IMG/VR virus record: IMGVR_UViG_3300044729_001736
Location: 1-33,807 of that record
Length of the DNA stretch: 33,807 nt
DNA from: a virus
Direction: 5' to 3' (one strand)
The position numbers and the translations under genes were made by a program. Of the stretch, positions 22,585-28,759 are shown piece after piece; position 1 is the first letter of the stretch, and each line of letters begins with the position of its first letter. The notes beneath the pieces were generated by a model that was not told where the DNA came from, did no database searches, and worked only from the letters and a program-made list of their open reading frames with translations.

Positions 22585-22940
22585 TTGCACTCCGCTTTAG
22601 CGATGGCGGCGCGGGCTTTTTGGTGTGCTTCTTCACCTTGTGCGTTAATTGGTGGGCATACGTTGAGCATGTACGTCAACGCCCCCAGCAACTCAGGGAA
22701 CAGCGCGGCCCGCCGCTTCATCTCTGCACGTTTTGCCTCAGCCTTGTCGCGGAGCGAATTTTCGTAACGCCACTTGCGGTCACGTTCCTCTTGCCTCGCA
22801 TTCGCTTTGGCGGCAATAGTTGGCGGGTGATGCGTCTTGCAGTACCACTGCCCTTCATGTTCGTACTTCGCTGTCTTGCTGCATTGGTGGCTGCGAAATG
22901 CGACAGGAGACCATGCGCGGCCAACGCAAATGTGCTTCAT
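22581..22940 (-). CDS. Cys/His-rich early protein, 119 aa
   Basis: The N-terminal 40 residues contain C5, a R-S-H-Q-C-S motif and W-Y-C-K-T-H-H, likely a zinc site. A strongly charged helix follows (QEERDRKWRYENSLRDKAEA), and the C-terminus is A-A-I-A-K-A-E-C-K, a variant of the repeated junction. Similar Cys/His proteins with a coiled-coil tail occur in many phage early regions. DNA binding is possible but not shown. Confidence 0.65.
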   Translation of the reverse strand: MKHICVGRAWSPVAFRSHQCSKTAKYEHEGQWYCKTHHPPTIAAKANARQEERDRKWRYENSLRDKAEAKRAEMKRRAALFPELLGALTYMLNVCPPINAQGEEAHQKARAAIAKAECK

Positions 22941-23488
22941 GCCGCCTCCAATTCTTTCTTGCGCCCATCCTTAACCGCCGAATACCGCGCCCGCAGGTTT
23001 GACGGAATAGCTGCCCATGCGTCAGCCAGTTCGCCCATATTCTTAGCCGACTTCAACCGGCCAACAGTGGCGGGGTCATGCGTAAACGGGTCGGGCTGTT
23101 CGTCTTTCCCATCTTTCTTGGTTGCGCCGTTGCCATCATCATCATCAGACGGCACGCCCCAGGCGGTTTGCAGGCTGTACCTACGGGCATAGGTGATAGC
23201 GCTTCCGTAGGCTTGCGCATCGTTCTTGATTGCAGGCACAAACAACGGGCCGCATAAAAACTGTTCGCCGGACTCGTGCAAGATGATCGTTTCGACGGTC
23301 ACGCCGCCCGAGGACTCGCGGAACACTTGCACAAACCCCAAACCATGTGCAGCGGCAGCGGGCTTGATTGCCGAGACAACCGAAGCCAAGTCGGCGTACT
23401 TGGATTTGAAATGCGGGTTCGTGCTGTCTTTGACCGCCGCCGAAATTTCAGATTGCGCCTTGACCAGCGCAGCAAACAAGTTTTTCAT
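22937..23488 (-). CDS. erf: ERF-family single-strand annealing protein
   Basis: A 183-aa recombinase with the family start K-A-Q-S-E-I and N-P-H-F-K-S-K-Y-A-D-L-A-S-V (residues 24-37), then H-E-S-G-E-x-F and Y-G-S-A-I-T-Y-A-R-R-Y-S-L, all typical of P22 Erf. An acidic linker (DDDDGNG) precedes a small C-terminal part. It anneals complementary single strands, and in phages like this can circularize the terminally redundant genome after entry. It acts with the YqaJ exonuclease downstream. Confidence 0.92.
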   Translation of the reverse strand: MKNLFAALVKAQSEISAAVKDSTNPHFKSKYADLASVVSAIKPAAAAHGLGFVQVFRESSGGVTVETIILHESGEQFLCGPLFVPAIKNDAQAYGSAITYARRYSLQTAWGVPSDDDDGNGATKKDGKDEQPDPFTHDPATVGRLKSAKNMGELADAWAAIPSNLRARYSAVKDGRKKELEAA

Positions 23489-23562
23489 TCTGTTCCCTCG
23501 TGCGCGTTCTCGCGCATACGGTTAAGCCATTCGTGATATTCCTGCTGCTGTTCATCTGTCAT
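23485..23562 (-). CDS. Acidic micro-ORF, 25 aa
   Basis: Encodes MTDEQQQEYHEWLNRMRENA followed by HEGTE. It overlaps the ERF start by ATGA, and its last codons supply GAGGGA as the ERF ribosome binding site. Its own start has only a weak site inside the preceding ORF. It may act mainly as a coupling leader for ERF. Confidence 0.45.
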   Translation of the reverse strand: MTDEQQQEYHEWLNRMRENAHEGTE

Positions 23563-23644
23563 AGCTAGTCCACAAAATGCCCAGGAAGATGCCGAGAACA
23601 ATGCCGGTCAGAAAAAGCATTAGGCCGATTAGCACTTCAATCAT
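23552..23644 (-). CDS. Membrane micro-ORF, 30 aa
   Basis: Encodes MIEVLIGLMLFLTGIVLGIF then LGILWTSYDR, one hydrophobic helix with Gly residues. ATGA overlap with the upstream gene. One of several membrane micro-ORFs between 23552 and 24251. Function unknown. Confidence 0.5.
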   Translation of the reverse strand: MIEVLIGLMLFLTGIVLGIFLGILWTSYDR

Positions 23645-23859
23645 TGTTTGCGACCCGACCCAGAAATGCAAGAAACCGTGCCGGAATTCAGCACTTGCAC
23701 CGCAATAGCGTTGTTTTTTGCACACGCTTCAATGTGCGCTCGGGTTTCGGCATTGTGGGCTGCGCGTTTTTCACTGGCGCAAACGAGCGAAGCCCATATC
23801 CAAACCGCAGGCGCAACGACAGCGGCACCGACTAGCGCCCAGACTACTCGATGCGTCAT
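23641..23859 (-). CDS. Small membrane-anchored protein, 72 aa
   Basis: An N-terminal hydrophobic helix (VVWALVGAAVVAPAVWIWA) is followed by a soluble, probably periplasmic, helical part with three Cys residues (C28, C47, C64) and a basic end. It resembles small phage exclusion or inhibitor proteins, but no family is recognised. It overlaps both neighbours by 4 bases. Confidence 0.55.
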   Translation of the reverse strand: MTHRVVWALVGAAVVAPAVWIWASLVCASEKRAAHNAETRAHIEACAKNNAIAVQVLNSGTVSCISGSGRKQ

Positions 23860-23945
23860 AACGCCATCCTGATGACTCGGGACAGGCCGACAAATGCCAG
23901 CGCAATCGGCAGCGAAACGCCGAGGAAAGCAACACCGAACAGCAT
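23856..23945 (-). CDS. Membrane micro-ORF, 29 aa
   Basis: Encodes MLFGVAFLGVSLPIALAFVG then LSRVIRMAL, a hydrophobic helix with a basic end. The frame is open further upstream but overlaps the 63-aa gene; I start it at the ATG 1 base after that gene's stop. Function unknown. Confidence 0.45.
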   Translation of the reverse strand: MLFGVAFLGVSLPIALAFVGLSRVIRMAL

Positions 23946-23946
23946 G

Positions 23947-24138
23947 TCAAGTGCGCCCACGGACGACGAGATTACGGAGTGCAAGCTCTGCCGCCGCAAG
24001 CTCGGTAAACGCGGCATCGGTCTTGCGTTGCTCGGCAAGTCGGAAAGTCTCGCGGATATCCGTTTGTGCCGCAGGGACGTAGCGGAACTCAGGCGAGAGG
24101 ATCGACGTTGCGGGGGCGGTAGATCGAAGCGGTTTCAT
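23947..24138 (-). CDS. Hypothetical early protein, 63 aa
   Basis: Begins MKPLRSTAPATSILSPEFRY. The second half is an Ala/Glu/Leu helix (FTELAAAELALRNL) and it has no Cys. It overlaps the preceding membrane ORF by ATGA. No family is recognised. Placement inside a run of membrane micro-ORFs suggests they are co-expressed. Confidence 0.5.
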   Translation of the reverse strand: MKPLRSTAPATSILSPEFRYVPAAQTDIRETFRLAEQRKTDAAFTELAAAELALRNLVVRGRT

Positions 24139-24251
24139 CGCATCAAATCCACAATGACCATCCAGCCGAGAACGGCACAGCCGATCACGAAAAACGCGGT
24201 CAGGCCGATTAACTCAATGACCTCGCGGCGGCGCAGGTAACGTAGCTTCAT
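24135..24251 (-). CDS. Membrane micro-ORF, 38 aa
   Basis: Begins MKLRYLRRREVIELIGLTAF and continues with a hydrophobic helix FFVIGCAVLGWMVIV. Basic residues at the N-terminus predict it faces the cytoplasm on that side. Overlaps both neighbours. Function unknown. Confidence 0.5.
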   Translation of the reverse strand: MKLRYLRRREVIELIGLTAFFVIGCAVLGWMVIVDLMR

Positions 24252-24583
24252 TCGCAGTCCCTTTCAAATTGACGGCGCAATTCTGCGCTACGGCAGTGGT
24301 GCGCCATTTCCACGGCCAAAGGCAACCGCATTGGAGCGGGGTGCGGGACGTTCGCTGCTTTGACAGCCGCAGAGGCGACCTCCGCGCAGCGCGCCAACTC
24401 GTGATAGTTTGCCGATGCTTCGACAGAGGCACGCGACCACTCTGCCGCTGCTTCTCTGATGACTGAATCAGGGGCGCGGGCTAAAAGCCTGATCCGGTGG
24501 AGATGCTCTGCGGCATCTTGAACGTTGCGGGCCTCGATGTAAGCCGAGGCCGCAGCACTCAACGCGATGAAAGCGGGACTCAT
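24248..24583 (-). CDS. Hypothetical helical early protein, 111 aa
   Basis: Starts MSPAFIALSAAASAYIEARN at the ATG overlapping the previous stop (GGCAAATGAG, a repeated junction). The frame extends upstream with no suitable start. The product is Ala/Glu/Arg-rich and entirely helical with no known motif; it might bind another protein. Confidence 0.6.
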   Translation of the reverse strand: MSPAFIALSAAASAYIEARNVQDAAEHLHRIRLLARAPDSVIREAAAEWSRASVEASANYHELARCAEVASAAVKAANVPHPAPMRLPLAVEMAHHCRSAELRRQFERDCE

Positions 24584-24855
24584 TTGCCCTCCGCTTTGGC
24601 GATGGCGGCGCGGACCATCCCGAAAGGCTCGACCGCATCGGGTTTGCCTTCGATGAAAGCCTGCACGGCCTTCAGAGCGTCGAGAAGTTCCGGGGCGCTG
24701 GCGATCAGGCGGGCGTTGTAACGACCTTGATCTTGCCAAGTGTGTGTTGCCACTTCGCAGATGCGCAAGTTTTCGCTGCGCTTCGATCCGCTGTGCAAAC
24801 AAATGATAATGTTGGTGTCGGCCCATTGCGTCCACGGCCCCGGTGTGTGTTTCAT
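24580..24855 (-). CDS. Widespread phage early protein, 91 aa
   Basis: Begins MKHTPGPWTQW and contains G-R-Y-N-A-R-L-I-A-S-A-P-E-L-L-D-A-L-K, a signature found across many phages and prophages without an assigned function. The C-terminal A-A-I-A-K-A-E-G-K is the junction motif that carries the next ribosome binding site. Second gene of the early operon. Confidence 0.75.
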   Translation of the reverse strand: MKHTPGPWTQWADTNIIICLHSGSKRSENLRICEVATHTWQDQGRYNARLIASAPELLDALKAVQAFIEGKPDAVEPFGMVRAAIAKAEGK

Positions 24856-24864
24856 TCCGCCTCC

Positions 24865-25203
24865 TCAAAACCCGTTGACGGCCATATCGCGGGCAGCGTC
24901 TTCGACCATCTCAACTGCAATTGCCGCGATGCGGCGCGCAGCCTCGTCGGTATCGGCGCGGCCGTAGTGGATCTGCGCAGCGGTCTCGGCCACGATGTCC
25001 TTGATACGCAAGCCGAACGACTCGTTCACGATTTCTGTCAAAACGTCGAGCGCGACCTGGTTGTGTCCGATCCGAGCATTGAAAGCCACGGCCGTGATGT
25101 ATCCGCTGGCTTCGGCCGCAATCTCGGCCTCGGTGCGGGGTTCATCGCCGCCGCCGTCGTAGGCGATTTCAGCGGCAGTGGCAGAGCAGGGCATACGATT
25201 CAT
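24865..25203 (-). CDS. First gene of the early leftward operon, 112 aa
   Basis: Starts MNRMPCSATAAEIAYDGGGD with GGAGAAACGA in front of the ATG; the longer upstream frame lacks such a signal and runs through the control region. The rest is a helical Ala/Glu/Asp/Arg-rich protein (AEIAAEASGYITAVAFNARI). Being first, it could be an early regulator, but no HTH is evident. Confidence 0.6.
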   Translation of the reverse strand: MNRMPCSATAAEIAYDGGGDEPRTEAEIAAEASGYITAVAFNARIGHNQVALDVLTEIVNESFGLRIKDIVAETAAQIHYGRADTDEAARRIAAIAVEMVEDAARDMAVNGF

Positions 25204-25234
25204 TCGTTTCTCCGTAGTGCGTTGCGATGAACGA

Positions 25235-25263
25235 ATCATGTGCCACGCATAACGCAGCGTCAA
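25235..25263 (-). promoter_or_regulatory. Leftward early promoter
   Basis: Sigma-70 type: -35 TTGACG (25258-25263), a 17-base spacer, and -10 CATGAT (25235-25240), read on the minus strand. It lies upstream of the first early gene at a normal distance and should drive the operon 25203-18395. Confidence 0.6.
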
Positions 25264-25278
25264 TGTGAATATTCGACA

Positions 25279-25296
25279 CGTTGCAAATTCGCAACG
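25279..25296. promoter_or_regulatory. Palindromic operator candidate
   Basis: CGTTGC-AAATTC-GCAACG, a perfect 6-bp inverted repeat with a 6-base centre, just upstream of the leftward -35. The size fits a dimeric HTH or winged-helix repressor, possibly one of the two winged-helix proteins encoded immediately rightward. Confidence 0.55.
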
Positions 25297-25367
25297 GTCA
25301 ATTTTTTTCTTGCGCCGTGCGGTTGAGCGTGCAAACATTTGGACTCCCGAACACATCAGGAAACAAA

Positions 25368-25736
25368 ATGACATGGCCACCGCCGAAGGAAATACGCAAC
25401 ACTAAAGCGGGATTGAAGATGCGGGACATTCCCGCGTCTGTGCGGATCACGTTCGATGATGCGGCCCCGGAAAGGACCGTTGCAAAAAAGCAACTCCAAG
25501 AAAAACCGCACCATGCAACAGCACTAGGACTGCTGATTGAGGCCCGGAACAAAAACGAGGGGCTGACGATGCCGCAGTTAAGCCAACGAAGCGGGATCAC
25601 AAAAAGCACGCTCACTAACCTGATGGGCGAGCTAAAAAAAGCCGGGTTAGTGCATGTGATTGGAGGCACGCCTTTCCTCGGGCGCAACCGTAAACCTTGG
25701 CCGATTTACTCGGCCACAAAAAAGGCACAACTATGA
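25368..25736 (+). CDS. Winged-helix DNA-binding protein, 122 aa
   Basis: The first rightward gene. The N-terminus is proline-rich and basic (MTWPPPKEIRNTKAGLKMRD); residues 50-115 form a MarR-like winged helix with recognition helix S-T-L-T-N-L-M-G-E-L-K-K-A-G-L-V. AGGAAAC precedes the ATG at 25368; the upstream in-frame extension lies in the control region. It is divergent from the early operon and next to a palindrome, so it may act there. Its stop overlaps the next ATG. Confidence 0.65.
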   Translation: MTWPPPKEIRNTKAGLKMRDIPASVRITFDDAAPERTVAKKQLQEKPHHATALGLLIEARNKNEGLTMPQLSQRSGITKSTLTNLMGELKKAGLVHVIGGTPFLGRNRKPWPIYSATKKAQL

Positions 25737-26008
25737 AACCTGCCGCACGAAAGCTAGACCCGCAGACCAGCCACGACGCCGCAAAGTCAATGGAAACGGC
25801 CGCGACGCTTCACTGCGCCCAGGTGTTGAATTGCCTGCGTGCAATACGCCGCGCCGGAGCCGAGGAGATTGGGGAGCTAATCGGCATGGACGCTTACGCC
25901 GTGCGCAAACGCCTGCCAGAGTTGCAGGATGCCGGGTTTGTAGATGCCACGGATCAGCGCAGGACAACGCGCAGCGGACGATCTGAGCGGATTTGGAGGA
26001 TTGTGTGA
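25733..26008 (+). CDS. Winged-helix protein of phage early type, 91 aa
   Basis: Begins MKPAARKLDPQTSHDAAKSM, a start common in phage regulators, followed by E-E-I-G-E-L-I-G-M-D-A-Y-A-V-R-K-R-L-P-E-L-x-x-A-G-F-V, a winged helix, and a wing with R-T-T-R-S-G-R. It starts with ATGA overlap with the previous gene. Probably a transcriptional regulator or replication-associated DNA-binding protein. Confidence 0.65.
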   Translation: MKPAARKLDPQTSHDAAKSMETAATLHCAQVLNCLRAIRRAGAEEIGELIGMDAYAVRKRLPELQDAGFVDATDQRRTTRSGRSERIWRIV

Positions 26009-26061
26009 ACCTGCCGCCACAAAACACCAGAGAGCGAGTAAAATTCAGGCCAACGCCGTGA
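26005..26061 (+). CDS. Candidate leader peptide, 18 aa
   Basis: GTG-started ORF MNLPPQNTRERVKFRPTP, overlapping the preceding stop (GTGA) with GGAGGA just upstream. It ends 24 bases before a large hairpin that covers the ribosome binding site of the next gene. It could be a regulatory leader. It is short, so chance is possible. Confidence 0.35.
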   Translation: MNLPPQNTRERVKFRPTP

Positions 26062-26085
26062 GAAGCGTAGTAGGTGGCATTTAAG

Positions 26086-26185
26086 AGTCCTCACCGGGGA
26101 CGGCCTTAGATGCCGTTAAACACGACTGCAATGGTCGGATGCCGCCCGGTAATTCTCACACTAGGGCCGTCCACCAGTGAGGACT
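26086..26185 (+). promoter_or_regulatory. Long hairpin covering the YdaU gene's ribosome binding site
   Basis: The 5' arm AGTCCTCACCGGGGACGGCC (26086-26105) pairs with 26165-26185 over 19 base pairs, with one mismatch and one unpaired base. The loop is about 59 bases and can form a smaller CGAC/GTCG hairpin. The 3' arm contains GAGGACT, the ribosome binding site for the ATG at 26188. The structure would block translation unless opened. It could also be an origin feature or a processed RNA. Confidence 0.65.
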
Positions 26186-26187
26186 TG

Positions 26188-26973
26188 ATGCACTATTACC
26201 AATTCAACATTGGCGATTACGCCAGGGATACGTCCCATCTGTCTGTGATCGAGCACGGCATTTACCGGCTGCTCTTGGATTGGTGCTACCTGAACGAAAA
26301 GCCGATCCCAACAGACAAGGCACTTCGGATAGGGCGTGGGCACCCAGACGAAACCCAGTCGGTTTTGTCTGAGTTTTTTTCGCTTTCCGAAGACGGTTGG
26401 CAGCACAACAGAGTCGCCGCCGAGGTAAGTAAGTACCGCAAAAAAGCAGAGACAAACAGGAAAAACGGGGTAAAAGGTGGTCGTCCTATAACCGAAAAAA
26501 ACCCAGCCGGTTCCCAGTCGGAACCCAACCGTAACCCTAACCAAGAACCAATAACCAATAACCAAAAAAAAGATTATGGTGCTAACGCACCATTGTCCTC
26601 GCCGCCGAAAAACGACGGCGAGAACGCCGAAAGTGTTGCAGGAAAGACACACTTACCCCCCTGCCCGATTGACGAAATCGTCTCCGAGTATCACAATCGT
26701 CTTCCGTCACTGCCTCGCGTTCTGGTTCGCAATGCCAAACGGGACGGGCTGATACGCGGCAGGTGGCGCGAGGCGTTTGCCGATGGGAAGTTCACGGATC
26801 GGGCGGACGGGATGGGGCTTTTCTGCGAGTTCTTCGACCACGTTTCCGGGAGCCGTTTCCTTACTGGGCGGGCCGACTCGAAACCTGGGGTTCCGCCGTT
26901 TTGCGCCGATCTGGAATGGCTTATGCGGCCGACGAACTGGGCCAAAGTTGTCGAGGGGAAATATCATCGCTAA
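26188..26973 (+). CDS. YdaU/DUF1376 replication-type protein, 261 aa
   Basis: The N-terminal domain matches the YdaU family: MHYYQFNIGDYARDTSHLSV, then E-H-G-I-Y-R-L-L-L-D-W-C-Y, residues 1-70. A Lys/Asn-rich linker and a second helical domain follow. Such genes occupy the replication-initiator slot in lambdoid phages. I choose the ATG at 26188, which follows GAGGACTT; an in-frame ATG at 26110 lies in the hairpin loop with no good site. Its end overlaps the next gene. Confidence 0.75.
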   Translation: MHYYQFNIGDYARDTSHLSVIEHGIYRLLLDWCYLNEKPIPTDKALRIGRGHPDETQSVLSEFFSLSEDGWQHNRVAAEVSKYRKKAETNRKNGVKGGRPITEKNPAGSQSEPNRNPNQEPITNNQKKDYGANAPLSSPPKNDGENAESVAGKTHLPPCPIDEIVSEYHNRLPSLPRVLVRNAKRDGLIRGRWREAFADGKFTDRADGMGLFCEFFDHVSGSRFLTGRADSKPGVPPFCADLEWLMRPTNWAKVVEGKYHR

Positions 26974-27526
26974 GACGCTGGGCCGATATCTCTCCGAGGC
27001 CCCGGAGCCTGCCGCTACCGCCGCCCGAACATGGCGCTGCATGTGCCACGGGTGCCCTGCAACTGCCGGAATTGACGCCGGGAATGGGGAAACGATTTGC
27101 CGATTCCACTACGGCGCACCAGCCTCCGAATGGCAGTCGATCACGAACCGCCTGCGCCAGCGGGAATGGATGGTGAAAGCGGCGGACTACTGCGCTCAGG
27201 GTGACGTAAATCCGGCATGGTTTGACCGTGCTGTCATCGCCGCAGAGAGAGCGGGTAGACCTGACCTTGCGCCGACCCACAAACGCACTACAAGGGCCGG
27301 GAAGGTGCGCGATGATGCGGAACATCCGATGCTGTACGCGCAGGCGTTAAACGGGGTTCTTGGGACGGAATGCGCCGCCGAACGCAAGGCCCCGCCGATG
27401 CCGGATAAGCTGAAGAAGCTGCTTGGATCGGTCAGGCTCGGGGACATGCTTGGCAGCTTTGAAACCGAAAACGAACGCGAAGCCCGCCTAGAACGCGAGG
27501 CGATCCAAGCCGAGGCGAGTGCGTGA
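26948..27526 (+). CDS. Zinc-finger-like early protein, about 192 aa
   Basis: After a short N-terminal part (AKTLGRYLSEAPEPAA) comes a probable zinc site: W-R-C-M-C-H-G-C-P... I-C-R-F-H-Y. The rest is helical and charged. The start is unclear: TTG at 26948 is the nearest normal start, but the only good ribosome binding site (GAGGGG, 26954-26959) points at ATC 26966. It overlaps the end of the YdaU gene. Related phage proteins usually follow the replication gene. Confidence 0.6.
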   Translation: MSRGNIIAKTLGRYLSEAPEPAATAARTWRCMCHGCPATAGIDAGNGETICRFHYGAPASEWQSITNRLRQREWMVKAADYCAQGDVNPAWFDRAVIAAERAGRPDLAPTHKRTTRAGKVRDDAEHPMLYAQALNGVLGTECAAERKAPPMPDKLKKLLGSVRLGDMLGSFETENEREARLEREAIQAEASA

Positions 27527-27708
27527 CATGCGAAGCCTGCGGCAAACTCTCCGGCCTGTACCTGATGGGCTGCGCCGCCTGCGTGCGCCGGTTGATTCTC
27601 AGCGCCCCAAAAGAGGCACGGGAAGCAATGAAGGCGCATGTAGCACGGACGCACCCGGAGATAATTGCCGAGGCGAGGAAACTGCATGAGACGAGCGGCA
27701 AGGGTTGA
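27523..27708 (+). CDS. Zinc-ribbon protein, 61 aa
   Basis: Begins (M)TCEACGKLSGLYLMGCAACV, two C-x-x-C pairs spaced 13 residues apart, then a helical part. A GTG start overlaps the upstream stop (GTGA). Likely a small nucleic-acid-binding protein; target unknown. Confidence 0.65.
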   Translation: MTCEACGKLSGLYLMGCAACVRRLILSAPKEAREAMKAHVARTHPEIIAEARKLHETSGKG

Positions 27709-27973
27709 CGATAATCAGGCCGAGATTGTCGCCGCGCTGCGCAAGTGCGGCTGTACGGTTCAGTCACTCGCTGCCCTTGGCAGTGGCGTGCCGGATTTGC
27801 TTGTAGGGCGTGCAGGCGTGAATTACCTGCTGGAAGTCAAAGACGGGTCAAAGCCGAAAAGCGCCCGAGAATTGACGCCGGATGAGCTACGTTGGCTCCA
27901 TGCGTGGCGAGGCTCCGCCGCTGTGGTGGAAACCGTAGACGAGGCATTGAGGGTTACAGGGGTAACGGCATGA
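27686..27973 (+). CDS. VRR-NUC-type nuclease, 95 aa
   Basis: The family signature is visible: D-N-Q-A-E-I-V at 9-15, G-S-G-V-P-D-L-L-V with Asp37, and L-L-E-V-K-D-G with Glu50 and Lys52, then a W-L-H-A-W segment. VRR-NUC nucleases of this size act as junction-resolving or structure-specific nucleases in phages. GAGGAAACTGC precedes the ATG; an upstream ATG at 27665 adds 7 residues and is less likely. Replaces a RusA-type resolvase in this position. Confidence 0.85.
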   Translation: MRRAARVDDNQAEIVAALRKCGCTVQSLAALGSGVPDLLVGRAGVNYLLEVKDGSKPKSARELTPDELRWLHAWRGSAAVVETVDEALRVTGVTA

Positions 27974-28401
27974 CGGAAACGCGAACGCACGAGGGCGCGA
28001 GCCTGATGCTTAGTCGGCCGCAGATTGAGGGATTGCCCGACGATGCGAACCTGGTAGAGATTACGCGGGTTTACACAAAGCCAGAACGGCGCAAGCAAGG
28101 CGACGCCCGCTGGCTGCTTTGCGAGGTTTGCGTGCAGGCAGATGAAACGCAGACGTTCCTGATGCTTAGCCCGAAACCGTTCGACGATGAGCCGATGGAC
28201 GCCGATGCCCTTGAGGGTTTTTACCGCCGGTTCGGGTTTAAGACAATGCAGCGGGAAGCCGATGACGGCACCCCGCACGTAATCATGGTGAGGGAACCGC
28301 GCGAGCGCTTGCGAAGCGGCCACTTTCGGAGTTTGGCAGACGGCCGGCGCATCTGGGTAAATCCCGCGTGGCTTGGAAAGCTTGGGAAAGGCGGCACTTA
28401 A
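27970..28401 (+). CDS. GNAT-like acetyltransferase, 143 aa
   Basis: Contains a GNAT-type segment V-Y-T-K-P-E-R-R-K-Q-G-D-A-R-W-L-L (residues 34-50), which resembles motif A that binds acetyl-CoA, and F-Y-R-R-F-G-F (84-90), a motif B feature. The Q/RxxGxG/A signature reads R-K-Q-G-D-A and is thus altered. It starts with ATGA overlap with the nuclease gene. Phage GNAT proteins may modify host or phage proteins or small molecules; the target is unknown. Confidence 0.6.
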   Translation: MTETRTHEGASLMLSRPQIEGLPDDANLVEITRVYTKPERRKQGDARWLLCEVCVQADETQTFLMLSPKPFDDEPMDADALEGFYRRFGFKTMQREADDGTPHVIMVREPRERLRSGHFRSLADGRRIWVNPAWLGKLGKGGT

Positions 28402-28454
28402 AAGAACTAATCGATTGGGTAGAGGACTACGAACGTCAAGAGGCGATGCAATGA
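28368..28454 (+). CDS. Candidate micro-ORF, 28 aa
   Basis: Reads MAWKAWERRHLKELIDWVED followed by YERQEAMQ from a GTG inside the GNAT-like gene. It ends in ATGA overlap with the terminase small-subunit gene. Rich in Trp and charged residues with helix periodicity. It fills the 49-base gap that otherwise holds no gene. Confidence 0.45.
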   Translation: MAWKAWERRHLKELIDWVEDYERQEAMQ

Positions 28455-28759
28455 GCGAAGACAAAGTGACGGAAAGTGTCACATCAGGCCGAGGGGGCTA
28501 CAAAGGCGGCTCCCGCAAAGGGATTCCGAACAAGGCGACTTCCGCCGCACGGGAAGCAATCGCCATGTTCGTGGACGGAAACGCAGGCCGACTGCAATTC
28601 TGGCTTGACGAGGTTGCTTCTGACGACCCTGAAAAGGCTTTCCGCCTGTTCATGGATGTTGTCGAGTACCACATTCCCAAGCTGGCGCGTACTGAGCACA
28701 CGGGCAAGGACGGCGGCGCGATCATCGTGCAAGCGGCAAACGGGGATGACGCGCTATGA
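28451..28759 (+). CDS. Terminase small subunit (putative), 102 aa
   Basis: The N-terminus has G-G-Y-K-G-G-S-R-K-G-I-P-N-K-A-T, a basic motif found in many terminase small subunits, followed by helices (AREAIAMFVDGNAGRL, EKAFRLFMDVVEYHIPKLAR). The protein lies one small gene before the large subunit. Expected to recognise the packaging site; a pac site would lie within or near this gene, but I cannot identify it. It ends overlapping the next gene. Confidence 0.75.
   Translation: MSEDKVTESVTSGRGGYKGGSRKGIPNKATSAAREAIAMFVDGNAGRLQFWLDEVASDDPEKAFRLFMDVVEYHIPKLARTEHTGKDGGAIIVQAANGDDAL

Noticed and set aside
26086-26185. The hairpin as a retron or ribozyme
   Set aside because: No reverse transcriptase gene is in the window and I cannot recognise the conserved cores of hammerhead, twister or pistol ribozymes.
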